DNA of 64,000 bases from Rutidosis leptorrhynchoides (lineage: Eukaryota > Streptophyta > Magnoliopsida > Asterales > Asteraceae). Of this stretch, positions 23,720 to 39,550 are shown in pieces. Numbering within the stretch: position 1 is the first letter of the stretch; each line of letters starts with the position of its first letter. The notes under the pieces are model-generated. The model had not been told where the DNA came from. It ran no database searches and saw only the letters and a program-made list of their open reading frames with translations. The stretch is from NCBI RefSeq assembly GCF_046630445.1, contig NC_092339.1:79569501-79633500 (forward strand), given 5' to 3'. A program made the translations under genes and the position numbers.

Positions 23720-23746
23720 GTGGTGGTGGTGGTGGTGGTGGTGATG
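23720..23746 (+). repeat. (GGT)n microsatellite
   Basis: About eight to nine GGT units lie in otherwise ordinary intergenic sequence. The stretch 23326-24100 around it shows no gene I can support. It contains a short direct repeat around ATTATTTGTG near 23910 and 23945. Confidence 0.7.
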
Positions 23747-24099
23747 GGGGTATAAGATAAGGGAGTTCGGAGATATCTGATGCGTTTTGGTGTTGGTTGA
23801 TGTTGTTTTGTGATGAGAATTATGGTGTTGGTGAAAGGTGATATTTATAGACGTTTAGGATACAGGTATCCGTGACCTAAGGGGTCTCCACTTTTGACTT
23901 TAAATGGCCATTATTTGTGTCCGTCTGCTTTTAATGGTCATTATTTGTGCTCGGGACCCCCTCTTTTGGCTTTTAACGTCTTAATTATCAGAAAAGGCGA
24001 TATACCGTATATGGGACCCCAGTTTTGCTTTTTAAGATCTTAATAATCGAAAAATTCAGGAAATCTTATCCACAATATCCTTATCTTATCCCGTCACAC

Positions 24100-24330
24100 C
24101 ACGCACGATATCAAACGCACCGTACTTGTTGTCTGATGCATGTACGCCATGTTTCGTAGGATAACTCATCTTGCTAGTATGATCGGTAACACGCATCACG
24201 CACGATATCAAACGTACCGTGCGTGCACCGTACGGTCTGTCCTATGTGTTTACGTCCTGTTTCGTAGAATAACTCATTTTGCTAGTATGATCGGTGACAC
24301 GCATCACGCACTAGCATCCACGCATGATGC
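24100..24330 (+). repeat. Imperfect tandem repeat, about 100-bp unit, CAT/GCAT-rich
   Basis: Two degraded copies are seen. CGCACGATATCAAACG recurs at 24102 and 24199, and TTTCGTAG-ATAACTCAT recurs at 24152 and 24260. The copies also share GCTAGTATGATCGGT and ACGCATCACGCA. The reading frame across it is a by-product of the repeat. Confidence 0.6.
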
Positions 24331-24468
24331 GTGGTGCGTGATTCGTAGACAGAAGGCATATGTTGGAATATTCTATTTTTAGAACATATTGTTAACAAGT
24401 TACCGAGATGGGGGCATTTCTACCGATTTCCCTAAAAATGAAGTAAGCAACATTAAACACGTGACTTA

Positions 24469-24808
24469 GAAGTTGTGATGTGGTCAAGCGATTGGTGGCA
24501 TGCCTTTTTTAGGGGAGGTCAGGAGTTCGACCTCCGTTGGCTACATATTAACCCACAATTTTATCCATGCCATGAAGTTTCACTCATGACACCTTTCTCA
24601 CATCGCTTGGGGGTGGTAAATAAGAGGAGGTTTTACCGTCAATGCCTCGTATGAGATTGGTGCGGGTTTTCTCTGCCTCGTATGAGATTGGTGCGGGTTT
24701 TCTCCTGGGCACGCAGTTGAGGGCTGGTATATAACTGTGTAAGAGATGAACGTGTGAGTAGTTAAGTCCCATCGCTTATCCTAACAGGTGTAAAAAAAAA
24801 AAAAAAAA
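24469..24808 (+). mobile_element. tRNA-derived SINE upstream of XBCP3
   Basis: The head has an A-box-like TGGTCAAGCGATTGG and a B-box-like GAGTTCGACCTCC at tRNA-like spacing. The tail is a run of about 18 A. It is flanked by an imperfect 10-bp target duplication, ACGTGACTTA (24459) and ACGTGAGTTA (24809). The body holds a perfect 31-bp tandem duplication (24643-24673 and 24674-24704). It ends about 125 bp before the XBCP3 start codon, so it sits in the promoter or 5' leader of that gene. Confidence 0.75.
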
Positions 24809-24934
24809 ACGTGAGTTACACGTCGAATAAACATAAAAAGGATTTTGACTTTAACCTTAACCACTCATTCAAACAATATACTGGTTTTTTCAGGAACAAA
24901 CCCCCAATCACACGAACTACTCACTCTGTTTGAA

Positions 24935-29154
<4,220 letters not shown>

Positions 29155-29518
29155 AGGTCATCCATAAGTTATCACTCTGTTGACAAACTTCGCTTGATAA
29201 CATCGACTTTGTAGAACCTTATGAAGAGTTAGTTCAGAATCATTCGGGTTCATCGTAGAATCAATATACGAAATATTATGGTTGTTGTCATTCGTAACAG
29301 TATTTTGTTGATGAATAGGTGGTTCACTTTTTGCAGATATGTTAGTATTATTACAGTTGAGTTCTATTGTTTCTTTTGTGTAGTTCAACACATTAGTTCT
29401 ACTTGTGTTAATTACCAGATCAAAGAATTTATTACTAATGATAAACTTGAGTACTATCTTAATTGGATACATTTAATTAAATACATCTCACAAGTACTCA
29501 GAATATATAGGAGAACTT

Positions 29519-29650
29519 GTGCCTAAGTGGTACTCCAAGGTTCTTTGGTTTCGAGAGGTCTCAGGTTTGAGCCTCGCTGGGGAAAATTTTCTCAAAAATG
29601 TGAATTATAATGTTGAACGGTTTAAATAAGGATCAATTTTTATTTACCGC
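29519..29650 (+). mobile_element. tRNA-derived SINE-like head
   Basis: An A-box-like GCCTAAGTGGTACTCCAAGG is followed by a B-box-like CAGGTTTGAGCCTC. The spacing fits a tRNA-derived SINE. The 3' end and target duplication are not clear. Confidence 0.45.
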
Positions 29651-29682
29651 CTATGATACGTTTGTTTTTAGTTTTAATATGT

Positions 29683-29796
29683 AGTGATCCGTACACAACT
29701 ACTTTTTAGCCGTACACAACCAAACATGTTTTATGAAGTTGTACAGTATAACACATTAAGGCACATTGGTTAAAATTTAGTTGTATACGGATCACT
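29683..29796. mobile_element. Short TIR element (MITE), 114 bp
   Basis: The ends are inverted repeats: AGTGATCCGTACACAACTA on the left and AGTGATCCGTATACAACTA read from the right (18 of 19). No clear target duplication is seen. A half copy starting GTGATCCGTACACAA lies at 40800. Confidence 0.65.
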
Positions 29797-30390
29797 CAAT
29801 AAAAATTAATTCATTTCGATTGTTTACACGAAATCACAACTTTATCAGGATTATAATATTTACTAAACTATTTTAATATAATTATAATATAATTATTATA
29901 AATAAAAAAATAGATATTTTTTTGACAAAAATAACGAAAATTCATATAAAAACGATACCATTTTTATAAGGAAATAGTATATCTTAACAAAGAATACAAA
30001 TAAAAAAAAGTAACGTGAGAACTCGCACCTAAAAAACAATGCTAAATGAAAAATTATCTATGTAACAACCCGATAAATGTTAAAAACAAACTAACAACTA
30101 AATAGATGTCATGCCCCTAATAAATAATTTATTTCATTAATTAATTATTAAGATAAACAATTGTAAAACATACAGCATATGAGATAAGCAACCCCCTATT
30201 GACATTTTGAAAAAGATTTCGTAGTTATTTTGAGATCCGTACATAAAAATACATATACATCCATCTATACACGCCTGACGCCTATACATACAAAATTAAT
30301 TTTTGCAAATTTACAAGCCCTCGTTCTAGTAAAGAAACGATTAATAATTTCAGCAGTAATCTTTCAAACAGAAAGAAACAAAGCCGATCA

Positions 30391-31255
30391 ATGGATATCG
30401 ATCCGAGACAGTACGAAGAAATTGTAAGTTTGATTATTATAGTTTATTTACTGAATTCTTTGAAAACTAGCATGATTCGTTAATCAACTAATGTTTATTT
30501 CAACTGTTTGTGATTGATTTTATCCAATGATTGTGGTTTTGGTTGACGATTCAATTCTTTTTTGTTGTTGTTGTTGTTGCTATTTTAGGGTTTATAATCG
30601 ATAATTTGAAAACCTAATATTTGAAATTATATGTATTACTTAAAACTAGGTCGAAAATGTTTCCTTTCTTGAATTTATCTAACATTAAACTGTACGGATT
30701 ACTTATAGGCTCTGAGCCCTAAGACATGTTACTGTAAGATGAAGATCAAATAGGTCTAGAAAAGGGAATGTGTGAATGCATACGTTTGAATAGGCAGTCT
30801 TTTTCGAGGAGAAACCGAAAAACGACTGTTATCTAGAACCTTGTAGTTGTCAGTCATTTTGAAATTCGGAGGTGCAAAAATTAGAGTTGAAACATCTGAA
30901 TAATTATTCATGTGTGTTCTTGAGAGGACGAGGGTTATAAAGAATCGAATCTCTTGGAAGGCAACTCCTGTATGAAATTGCTTGCTTTGCTTATACAGTA
31001 GCATGTATATATCCTTGTCCATATAAATTGCAGCTTACGTGTTGTGATGCAGATCGACTATGATCCATGAGATGCCCCTTTTTGCCATTATTGAGGGGGG
31101 TTAAAGCCAAAAATAGGCTACAAACTTACAAAAATGTACCGATGTTGCCCACAAACTCATTTCCGTCCTACTGTCGCCTACAAACTTTCAAAAAATGTGC
31201 TAATCTCAACATTTTATAGTTTTGACCTGTTACATACTAATTTTGACCTGATAAA

Positions 31256-31286
<31 letters not shown>

Positions 31287-33799
31287 ATTAAGATCCAATC
31301 CACGAACGACACGTGTTGATTTTAAACCAGTTTAGCCGGTAACAAGTCATTTTTGTTTACATTGGTACACTTTTTGAAAGTTTTTGTTTACATCGGTACA
31401 CTTTTTGAAAGTTTGTAGGCGACAGTAGGACGGAAATGAGTTTGTGGGCGACATCGGTACATTTGTGTAAGTTTGTAGCATATTTTTGGCTTTAACCCTA
31501 TTGAGGGGTGCTTATGCATTTGACTAGTATTCAAATAAGTTTGGTAAACTGTCTGGTTATGTGTTTACTCTGAGAATAACGTATCTCAAACTAGTTAGGT
31601 TAGCAAATAATGCAACCGAAACATGTGCTCAGTTGATGTTAACATTTTTTATAAAACTAGTTGAGTGTTTTGCTTTGTAAAATCGACAAAGCCCTCACTG
31701 TGCCGTCACTGACACAGTACACGTACACAACATAGAAGGAAGTTATGAAATTTTGTGTTTGCATTATCGTACATATAGCTTGCGAAAGTTTTAAGTACAA
31801 ATTTGAATTTTTATGTTCAACTTCTATTTTTTTTTCCTTCTAAAATCAGTATAAAATGGTTTACATGTCAGTTATGACAATCGTAATTATATTTATGTGA
31901 TATGAAATCAACGATTTCTACTTTGTGTCATCTTCGGAGATAGTTAGTCGGTGTTTGTTTTTAGTCTGCAAATCTTGTGTCTTATATCTGCATGCCCGTA
32001 GACGGTTCTTCTGCAGAATATTTTTTTAAGACATAAAATAACGTCTTATTCTGTCTTCAAACTCGCAGACTTAGAAATGTGCTTTTTAGTGCTGCAGACA
32101 TGATATTCTAATTATCACATTTTCTGCTTTTATTTTGCTTTTATATATAATCATTGCAGAAAATTAGTGACAAAGACAGCCACAATATCATCTTATCGTA
32201 TCTCATACATGGCTGCTTTAAAGAAACTGTGGAATCCCTTGTTACTTCGACCGGACTAAAAACATCTGCTGAGCAGCTGGAGAACATGGAGAAAAGAAAA
32301 CGTAAGATTGACATGAAATAGAATATGTTTTCTAATATAATGTACCTATGTGCCTCTAACGAGACTCATAATAAAATATTCTCCAGAAATTTTACAATTT
32401 ACATTAGATGGCAATGCGTTGGAGGCTATTCATTTGACTGAACAGATGTCACCAAACCTACTTGAGAATAACAAGGACCTTCATTTTGACATGTTGAGCC
32501 TTCATTTTGTTCGACTTATCTGCTCAAAGAATTGGTGAGCAAAATAATAACAACGCGTAGATTATTTGGATCTTTATGTGTTTTCTCATCAAACTTTTAC
32601 GTATTCTGTGGCAGCACAGAAGCTCTTGAATTTGCTCAAGACAAGTTGACCCCTTTCGGGAAGGTGCAAAAATACGTGGAGAAACTCGAAGTATGTTTAT
32701 AAATGGAAATAATCTTTAGCTTCTATTATATTAGTTTGTTAAGATTTTGGCTAATAGTCAAGTTACTTTCATGCAGGATTTTATGGCTCTACTAGCTTAT
32801 GAGGATCCATACAAATCACCAATGTTTCATCTGCTTGACATGGATTACCGACAGAATGTTGCTGACAGCTTGAACAGAGCAATCCTGGGTGTGTAATACT
32901 AGAAGCATATTGTTTTACACATCTTATTCATGTAATTGTCTTTGAAGTTGTATTACATGCCCGATTTTGATCTATTAACGTATGAATGGGTTAATTTGGG
33001 TTGTGTTTTGTCTTAAGAGTCAAAATAAAAATACAAAAATAAAGAAAGCGGGAATGGGCTGAACAGTCTGAGAGGAGCCTACAGTATATTTTTCAGAAAA
33101 TGTTTAAGTGGGTAAAACTTACATATTATTGGTGAACAGGGTGATAACTACACATAAAACTGTGTGCCACTTGTCAAATCACAAATGTGTAGAGGTGAAT
33201 TTGTACGGAGGGAGTATTCTTGTTCTTGTATTTAATTTGAGGTTTGCGGGTCAACCCAACCTGACCCAGCCTGTTTGGCCTGTACTGAAGAATCAGATGT
33301 TCCACGTTTAAGCAGTTTTGATTCATACCCAGCCCATCTGACTCACCAATCTCGCCACCTTCAGTTTTGGTTTTGTTTTATTTTGGTTCTTCCCTTCACT
33401 CATATCTCACGATATCACATGGGCTTATCTTTTTATGATTCAACTCTTTGATACTTATTATTATGTGATTCATGTTGCTGTCAGCTAATGCACAGATGCC
33501 AAGTTATTCACATCTAGAAAGGCTTATACAGCAGGCAACTGTAGTTAGGCAGTGCTTGAACGAAGAACTTGGAAAGGTAAATTGAATCTATTTTGCTTCG
33601 TTTTGTTCATGTATAAATTCTACTCAGGTTACATAGTTTGTTAAGTAATGTCTTCTTTATCCAATAATTGGACTATTTTATTAAGTATGATTCACATTTA
33701 AATTTAATTTTAAAATTATATTTGCCTCCTAATTACCTGGAACTTTATTTTCAGGATGTACAACCACCGTTTTCTTTGAAGGAATTTATGAAGAGCTAG
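30391..33799 (+). CDS. GID8: GID8-like LisH/CTLH/CRA protein (7 exons)
   Basis: Exons: 30391-30423, 32160-32301, 32387-32534, 32615-32690, 32777-32888, 33485-33576, 33755-33799; 215 residues, all introns GT-AG, frame kept throughout. Parts: short N-terminus (MDIDPRQYEEI), LisH motif about 12-43 (ILSYLIHGCFKETVESL), CTLH about 57-108 (ALEAIHLTEQMSPNLLE), CRA from about 110 (FMALLAYEDP, MDYRQNVADSLNRAIL). This composition and length match the GID8/TWA1 family, a scaffold subunit of the multi-subunit CTLH/GID RING ubiquitin ligase. Plant members are annotated as RanBPM-like LisH/CRA proteins. Length agrees with the family, so it is probably functional. The 1.7-kb first intron holds a MULE-type MITE and a hAT-like relic. 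Arabidopsis has several paralogues, so orthology to one of them is not claimed. Confidence 0.92.
31098..31498. mobile_element. MULE-type MITE with 9-bp target duplication in GID8 intron 1
   Basis: The element is 401 bp with long inverted repeats of about 100 bp beginning GGGTTAAAGCC. The arms share TTTCCGTCCTACTGTCGCC and its complement. A perfect 9-bp duplication TATTGAGGG flanks it (31089-31097 and 31499-31507). That duplication length and the long arms fit Mutator-like elements. A run of T lies in the middle. There is no transposase. Confidence 0.85.
31952..32103 (+). repeat. hAT-like MITE relic in GID8 intron 1
   Basis: It is a reverse-orientation relative of 25868-26105, matching best over 32043-32089. 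It starts GGTGTTTGTTTTTAGTCTGC. Ends are degraded. Confidence 0.4.
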
Positions 33800-34910
33800 G
33801 TCTGCAATCTTCATTTCTACAGCAAAGTTTTTGTGTTTGATTTCAGTGTCATGGGTTCTGATGCGTGCCAAAGTTTGGTATGTTGGAGTAGCTGTTTTTC
33901 AGATCGTTTTGTGTTTAGTTGAGATGTCATCTCCCCTAATCTTGCGTCTCAACTCATGAATCTTTGCCTGTATAAACCCGTTGTAATTTTGATCTTGTGT
34001 TTGGGTTGAGTCAGGGTGGAAAAATTACTATCGTCAATCAATACTTCAAATTCTTAGCAGCCAATGTAGAGATTCATTTGTAAGAACCAGGGGCTTCTTT
34101 CTTTGAGAGTGTGCAAGTGCAAACGCGCAATATTATTAGTCTTTTATTTTTATTTTTAATTATTGGTGTATAAATCAGTTCTGAATCCATTTATGAATTT
34201 AAAAAGGGTAATGATATGCTGATATTTCATGGTACCTTTTAGTAAATTTACCGCATTATGAATTCTGTATCAATACAACATTTTAATGCACCATCTTAGT
34301 GGATTAATCAAAACTTATAAAACTTATAATGGATATATCATCATGTTTAACTATCATCTTAAATAGTCTTAACTAGGAAACCCGAATCGCATTACAGGAA
34401 CCCGATCCATTAACCATCCGAGGGGGAGGCGGACCGGGTTTGAATCTTGAATGGATCCGGGAAAAAACCCCCTGAGGTCAATCTGGATATCCATATTTCA
34501 GGCAGATTAATTAATAGGATGGGCAGAGCGAGGCTCGAACTCATGACCTAACCCCCAGTCCCAACACACAAGGTGAAGGGGATGCCGTTGAAGCAATGCT
34601 TCGTTGGCAGAGACAATCGTATATATCAAAATTAATTCGCAGTAGTATATAATTTGCGTTAAAAAAACAAAATCAAATGGGGATTATACATTTATACACT
34701 CACAAAAGAACCTCAACAGGTTCAAGAAAAATGATAATTAAAGTAAAAATCATAAGTTTGAAACCGAATGTTTGATACTCGTATGATATTTACAGCCAAA
34801 AAAGATATGTTAATATATTTATTTATTTCAAAACAATTTGCGCCATATTCTATCCACACACCAAACACACCCGCGAACTGAAGCAAGGTCCAATTTACCG
34901 GTGCCGTAAT
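33800..34910. other. GID8-Obg spacer
   Basis: This includes the GID8 3' untranslated region, a minus-strand SINE-like unit around 34385-34615, and the short promoter region of the Obg gene. No coding region is supported. Confidence 0.6.
34385..34615 (-). mobile_element. tRNA-derived SINE-like element, minus strand
   Basis: Read on the minus strand, an A-box-like TGCTTCAACGGCATCCC is followed by a B-box-like GAGTTCGAGCCTCGC. Limits are approximate. Confidence 0.5.
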
Positions 34911-37900
34911 ATGATAACCCCTGTCGTTACGGTCCGTTCACCGCCGTCACCGTCTCCGTTTCTCGGAACCTCTATCTTTCACCATCAATTACAAACCTTG
35001 TCTCACCATCTACTTCCTCTCAATTATAGGTATAGTCTTACATAACTATTTGCAGGTTTTTGTTTTCTTACATCTCTATGCATATCTTGTAATCATTAGC
35101 GTCTAATCTTATACGTTTAACTCTTTATATTATATTATTATTATGTATCATGAAATTAACACTGTTAGACGGTAAGTACATGTTTAAATTTCTAGGGTTT
35201 TGTTGTATCATATCAAATTGAGCCTCTGTATAGACTTCTAGTAAAATTACACGCTCGCAAATTGGATACTGCGCATGTTATAATGTTCGTTGATACTGAA
35301 TTCGATTATAGTTTCGCTATTTGACCATAAATGTCATCTGTATACTGAACTGAATTATGTGGTAATAAGCATAATAACAATGTGTAACAACTGCAATTTA
35401 TAGTTTCAGCAGTTGGAATGTGCAAAAAAACGTTCCGAATAAATTCGGACGCCGTACGTTAAAGTGCGGACTTGCTAAAACTAAAGACCAGCCATCTCCA
35501 AGCTTAGAGAGTCTTTCAAGAGAACCTCACAAGTATTTCGATCAAGCGAACATAACGGTTCGTGCTGGAGACGGAGGTCACGGTGCAACTTTTAGTATGC
35601 GTGATCAAAAGGCCGTTTCAAAGTCGTTGACCAAAGAGGAAAAAGCGAAAGCAAGGATAAAAGGTGCTTATAAACGGGACTTTGACGGTTCGCTTATTTT
35701 ACCAATGGGTGGACATGGAGGGGATGTTGTGATTTATGCTGACGAGGCGAAAGATACGTTGTTGGATTTTCATAATAAGGGTCGATATAATGCAAAACGT
35801 GGTGGAAATGTTGATAAAATGGGTGGATTTAGTTCTTTAGTGAGAAATGGATTAGCTGCCCCAACGTTGCGTATTCCGGTACCTTTAGGTTTGACATTTA
35901 TTTATTTTGCGCCTTTTTATCTTTTTTTACGTCTTTTATGTACGTGGACAATTGCATTAAAAGAAAACACAGTTTTGTCTGATTTCTATTGCATGGGTGA
36001 GAACGAAGATGATTACTCGATGCTGAAATTAGACCACTTTTGGCTACCTTTTTATGCAATTTTTTCTACTTTATAATCTGATTCTAGCTTGGTTTTGTGT
36101 ATTAACAGGTACTGTTGTAAAACACAAACGAGGCAAGTTTTTAGCTGATTTAGCTCGTCATGGTGATGAAATTCTTGTTGCTAGGGGTGGTCAAGGAGGG
36201 GTGAGTATTCCTTGTTAAACTTGAATCTTCGAGTGAAATTTTAACAATATGAATGGTTATTGCATCTTAAGTCACCTAGAATTTGTTAATAATTCATTGT
36301 CATAAATTCTTTTTCAGCCATATAATTCTTTTAATCGTGATTTTCTTGATACATAACCTGCATTGACCGTTACGATATCATGTTTTCTTGCAAGGAGAAT
36401 GATTATTGTTTTTAAACACACACTCGCTCTATCCCCAGATAGATGATGCATATTCTCCGCTTGAAATTAAGCATTGATTACGATTTTTATATTCATATAA
36501 CCATAAGCCACAATCAACATAGCATTCACAAAGCTTTAAGTTAATAGTTTCATCAACCCTTATAAAAGATTGTTTCGTGATGGTTCTTTTTGTACGATAT
36601 GACTTGTGAGGTACACGAAGTTTTCTTTTAAAAATGTTTAAGTAACACACTGACACTCTCAGTTGATTCATAACCATTAAAAGAGAATCATCAAATATAT
36701 ATTTGTAAAATCATATTTTATAATTTATTAATTCCTCAAATGTGATAAAATCTCCAAAAACATGTGGCTATTTTGTATAAGGACGTTATTCCTTTCCGTG
36801 TGGCAGATTAGTCTATTAGAATTGCCGGAACATAAAAAGAAGAAGATGATGGATTTGACAACAAATGTGATGAGGGATGAAAATGATAAGGTAAAGCTCA
36901 GCGTAACAGTATTTTTGTTATATCTCATTAACCGTGCTTACTCTATTCTTCCGATAAATCAATTTTTGTTTTTTCTATTTTTTTTCACTCTGAAAAGTGG
37001 GCAATAAATTTACATAACATATGACAATAAAAAATTCACAATCTAAGGTGGTCCTGCAGGTGTTGGTTATTGGTCAACCTGGGGAGGAGGTCACTTTGCA
37101 GTTAATACTGAGAGTTGTCGCGGATGTTGGTCTTGTTGTAAGTATATTCATTAATCATTAATCAGGAGCAAAGTTGGAGTTAACATATACATTTATATGT
37201 GTAAGGTGTTGCAGAACTAGAGATTACTCGGCGAGTACTCAGTTTTTGCAACTTGCAGAGTACTCGGCAAGTACTTGGTCAAACTTGGTCAAATCTCGTT
37301 TAAACGCCTAAAACTCGAGATTACTCCAAAAACCGGTTAAAATTTGACCAGAACTTGAGATTACTCGAAAATCAGTCAAAATCGGTCAAAACTCAGTCAG
37401 AATCGATCAAAGTCAAACTTGGTCATCCGAGTACTCCCTAAAAAGTCATGACCGAGTACTTCCCGAGTAGCGATTTTTGCAACCTTGTACGTATGCTTAC
37501 ATATTGGCCTAATTTTTGATAGCAGACATGGTTATCTTTAGGGACTCCCAAATGCAGGAAAATCAACGTTACTATCAGCTATAACACTTGCAAGACCCGA
37601 TATTGCTGATTACCCGTTCACAACCTTAATGCCAAATCTTGGACGCCTTGAGGGTGACCCTAGTTTAGGGGCAGGGAAATTTTCATCCGAAGCAACTTTA
37701 GCCGATCTTCCCGGTCTTATTGAGGGGGCACATTTAGGAAAGGTACCCCTAAATTGTTATTTTATTTAATTTCTTTTTGTTGGACTATTAAGTAGTGTTG
37801 TAAAAGGCGGTCGTCTCGGCCGACTAGTAGGCTTGGTGACTAGCCTGTCCCGTTTCGCTTAAAAACGTCTAACGCTAAAAAGTTAGGTCAAAGTCCGTCA

Positions 37901-39550
37901 AAGTCGGTATGAGTTTATCTGAGTCGGTCAAAGTCAAGGTTGGTCAACGTTAGGTCAAAATTTTAATCTTTTTTAATACTCAGATTTTGTGCCCTATACA
38001 TATGTTTGAAATATTTACATTTGAATTATTTATGTTTGATTTATTTATGTGTAATATATAATATACAAGTATATGTTAAACATATTACTAAAAGTCAACG
38101 TTAGTCAACGTCCGTCTCGACTCCGACTCAACTCACTAGTCGTTTCAAAGTCCCGACCGACTCGTCTCTGTCTTGCGACTTTTCCAACCTTGCTATTAAG
38201 CTGATTTTAGATGATGTTATCATTTATCAGGGACTTGGACGCAATTTCTTAAGGCACTTGAGGAGAACTCGAATGTTGGTCCATGTTGTTGATGCCGCAG
38301 CCCAGGATCCTGTGTATGACTACAGAATTGTGAAAGAAGTATGGCTATACTCTCTCTCCTCCCCCGGTTATAACATTAGGCTTTTAAATGAACCTAACGA
38401 ACACAAACGGAGGCTATTTATGTTCATTAGTTAGGTTTTACCATACTAACGAACAAACACAAATGAATTTTCGTGTTCATGTTCGTATATTAAGTAAATA
38501 TGTTTGTTCACGAAGGTAAACAAATGAATATGTAAATTAATGCATTTTCACTTGAGCTTAAATTACATACAAAATCAATTTCATAAAAAAATCCCTGATA
38601 TGAAAATCGTTATTGAGAAATATATGAAACTAATATAATTTATATCACGAACGTAATTTAACAAATGGAAGATTTGTTCATGTTCGTTCCATTTAAGTAA
38701 ACGAATGAAAAATCATGTCCGTGTTTGTTTATTCAACAAAATGAACGAACATAAATGAGTTTCTCACCGAACGATTTACGAAATGTTCACTGAAGATAAA
38801 TGAGTCTCTCACCGAACGATTTACGAAATGTTCACTGAACGTTTGATTCGTTCACAGGCCTATATAACTTATTATTTTCTATTTTAATTTTTTAAATGAG
38901 ATTTTTTTTTGTAGGAGTTAAGGATGTACAATCCCGAATATCTTGAAAGGCCATATGTGGTGGTTCTAAATAAGATTGATATACCTGAGGTATATGGTAC
39001 TGATGTTGATAATATTGTGCTGTCCCTATTATTTTCTGTAGTCCCTTGTTTTGTATATTAAAATATATATAATGTTATCCAATTGATTACTTTAACATAC
39101 ATAATGAATTATCGTTACAGGCAAAGGATAGACTTCCGTTTTTTATTGAAGAAATACAGAAAATTGGTACTGAAGAGTCAACTGGCCAAACGTCGTTGAA
39201 CTTTGAAAGGCCCGTTCAATCTTCTTCTGATGAAGGAGGTCTTTCAGATACCGTATCTATATCTATATCTAACGAAGATAAAAAGATAAAAGAAATTGAT
39301 GAATTTCCACAACCTGTTGCTGTTGTAGGCGTTAGTGTTCTGTAAGTATTCATCTCTCACTCTTTAACTTTTTTGCATTGTCATGTATGAAAAACATGAG
39401 TTGATCTCTAGAAATTTAAATCCTAGATCCTTGTTTTTGTAGTCTACATTGTTTATCAGCATGATTACATGTTACAGGAAAGGGAGGAATATCGATGAAT
39501 TGCTGAGGGAAATTAGATCAGCTTTAAGAAGATGCCAGCAATCTGAATAA
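34911..39550 (+). CDS. Organellar Obg/CgtA-family GTPase (10 exons, frame break in exon 3)
   Basis: Exons: 34911-35029, 35404-35888 (acceptor at 35409 is also possible and in frame), 36108-36200, 36807-36890, 37060-37137, 37542-37742, 38231-38338, 38915-38989, 39121-39341, 39478-39550. About 511 residues. A Ser/Pro/His-rich N-terminus looks like an organellar transit peptide. The Gly-rich Obg fold follows ([31 protein letters not shown]), then the G domain with G1 [10 protein letters not shown]2 PFTT, G3 DLPGL and G4 NKID. Obg GTPases assist large-ribosomal-subunit assembly. GLPNAGKST and the following [13 protein letters not shown] resemble the plant OBGL/OBGM branch more than OBGC. Exon 3 has five A after TTGT near 36118-36122 where conserved VVKH needs four. 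Total exon length is one base over a multiple of three. This is either a real frameshift or a base-call error. Confidence 0.85.
37205..37486 (-). repeat. TACTCG-rich dispersed repeat in Obg intron 5
   Basis: Its reverse complement starts AAGGTTGCAAAAATCG and aligns along 26970-27290. The ends (AAGGTGTTGCAGAA on the left, CAAGGTTGCAAAAA from the right) are similar and may be TIRs. The flanking 8-mers match only partly. Confidence 0.5.
37793..38192 (+). mobile_element. hAT-type MITE with 8-bp target duplication in Obg intron 6
   Basis: The element is 400 bp. TIRs TAGTGTTGTAAAAGGCG and CAAGGTTGGAAAAGTCG match at 12 of 17. A perfect 8-bp duplication CTATTAAG flanks it at 37785-37792 and 38193-38200. 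It is in the same orientation and family as 28517-28900; both share a GTCAACGTTAGTCAACGTCC segment near the right end. Confidence 0.85.
38377..38862 (+). mobile_element. hAT-type MITE in Obg intron 7, with 45-bp tandem repeat
   Basis: The ends TAGGCTTTTAAATGAAC and TAGGCCTGTGAACGAA (from the right) are similar inverted repeats. Flanking 8-mers TATAACAT (38369-38376) and TATAACTT (38863-38870) match at 7 of 8, as expected for an older hAT-type insertion. The interior is full of GTTCGT/ACGAAC words and contains a 45-bp direct duplication at 38751-38840. Confidence 0.65.

Larger units (their letters stand above)
29155..30390. other. XBCP3-GID8 spacer
   Basis: This holds the XBCP3 3' region, a tRNA-like SINE head near 29519 and a short MITE at 29683-29796. 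An AT-rich stretch (29860-30060) leads into the GID8 promoter and 5' leader. No gene is supported. Confidence 0.6.

Noticed and set aside
24480-24550. Possible tRNA gene at the SINE heads (also near 29519, 34600, 45230 and 47575)
   Set aside because: Boxes A and B are present but no cloverleaf with an anticodon arm and acceptor stem can be drawn, and tails fit SINEs.
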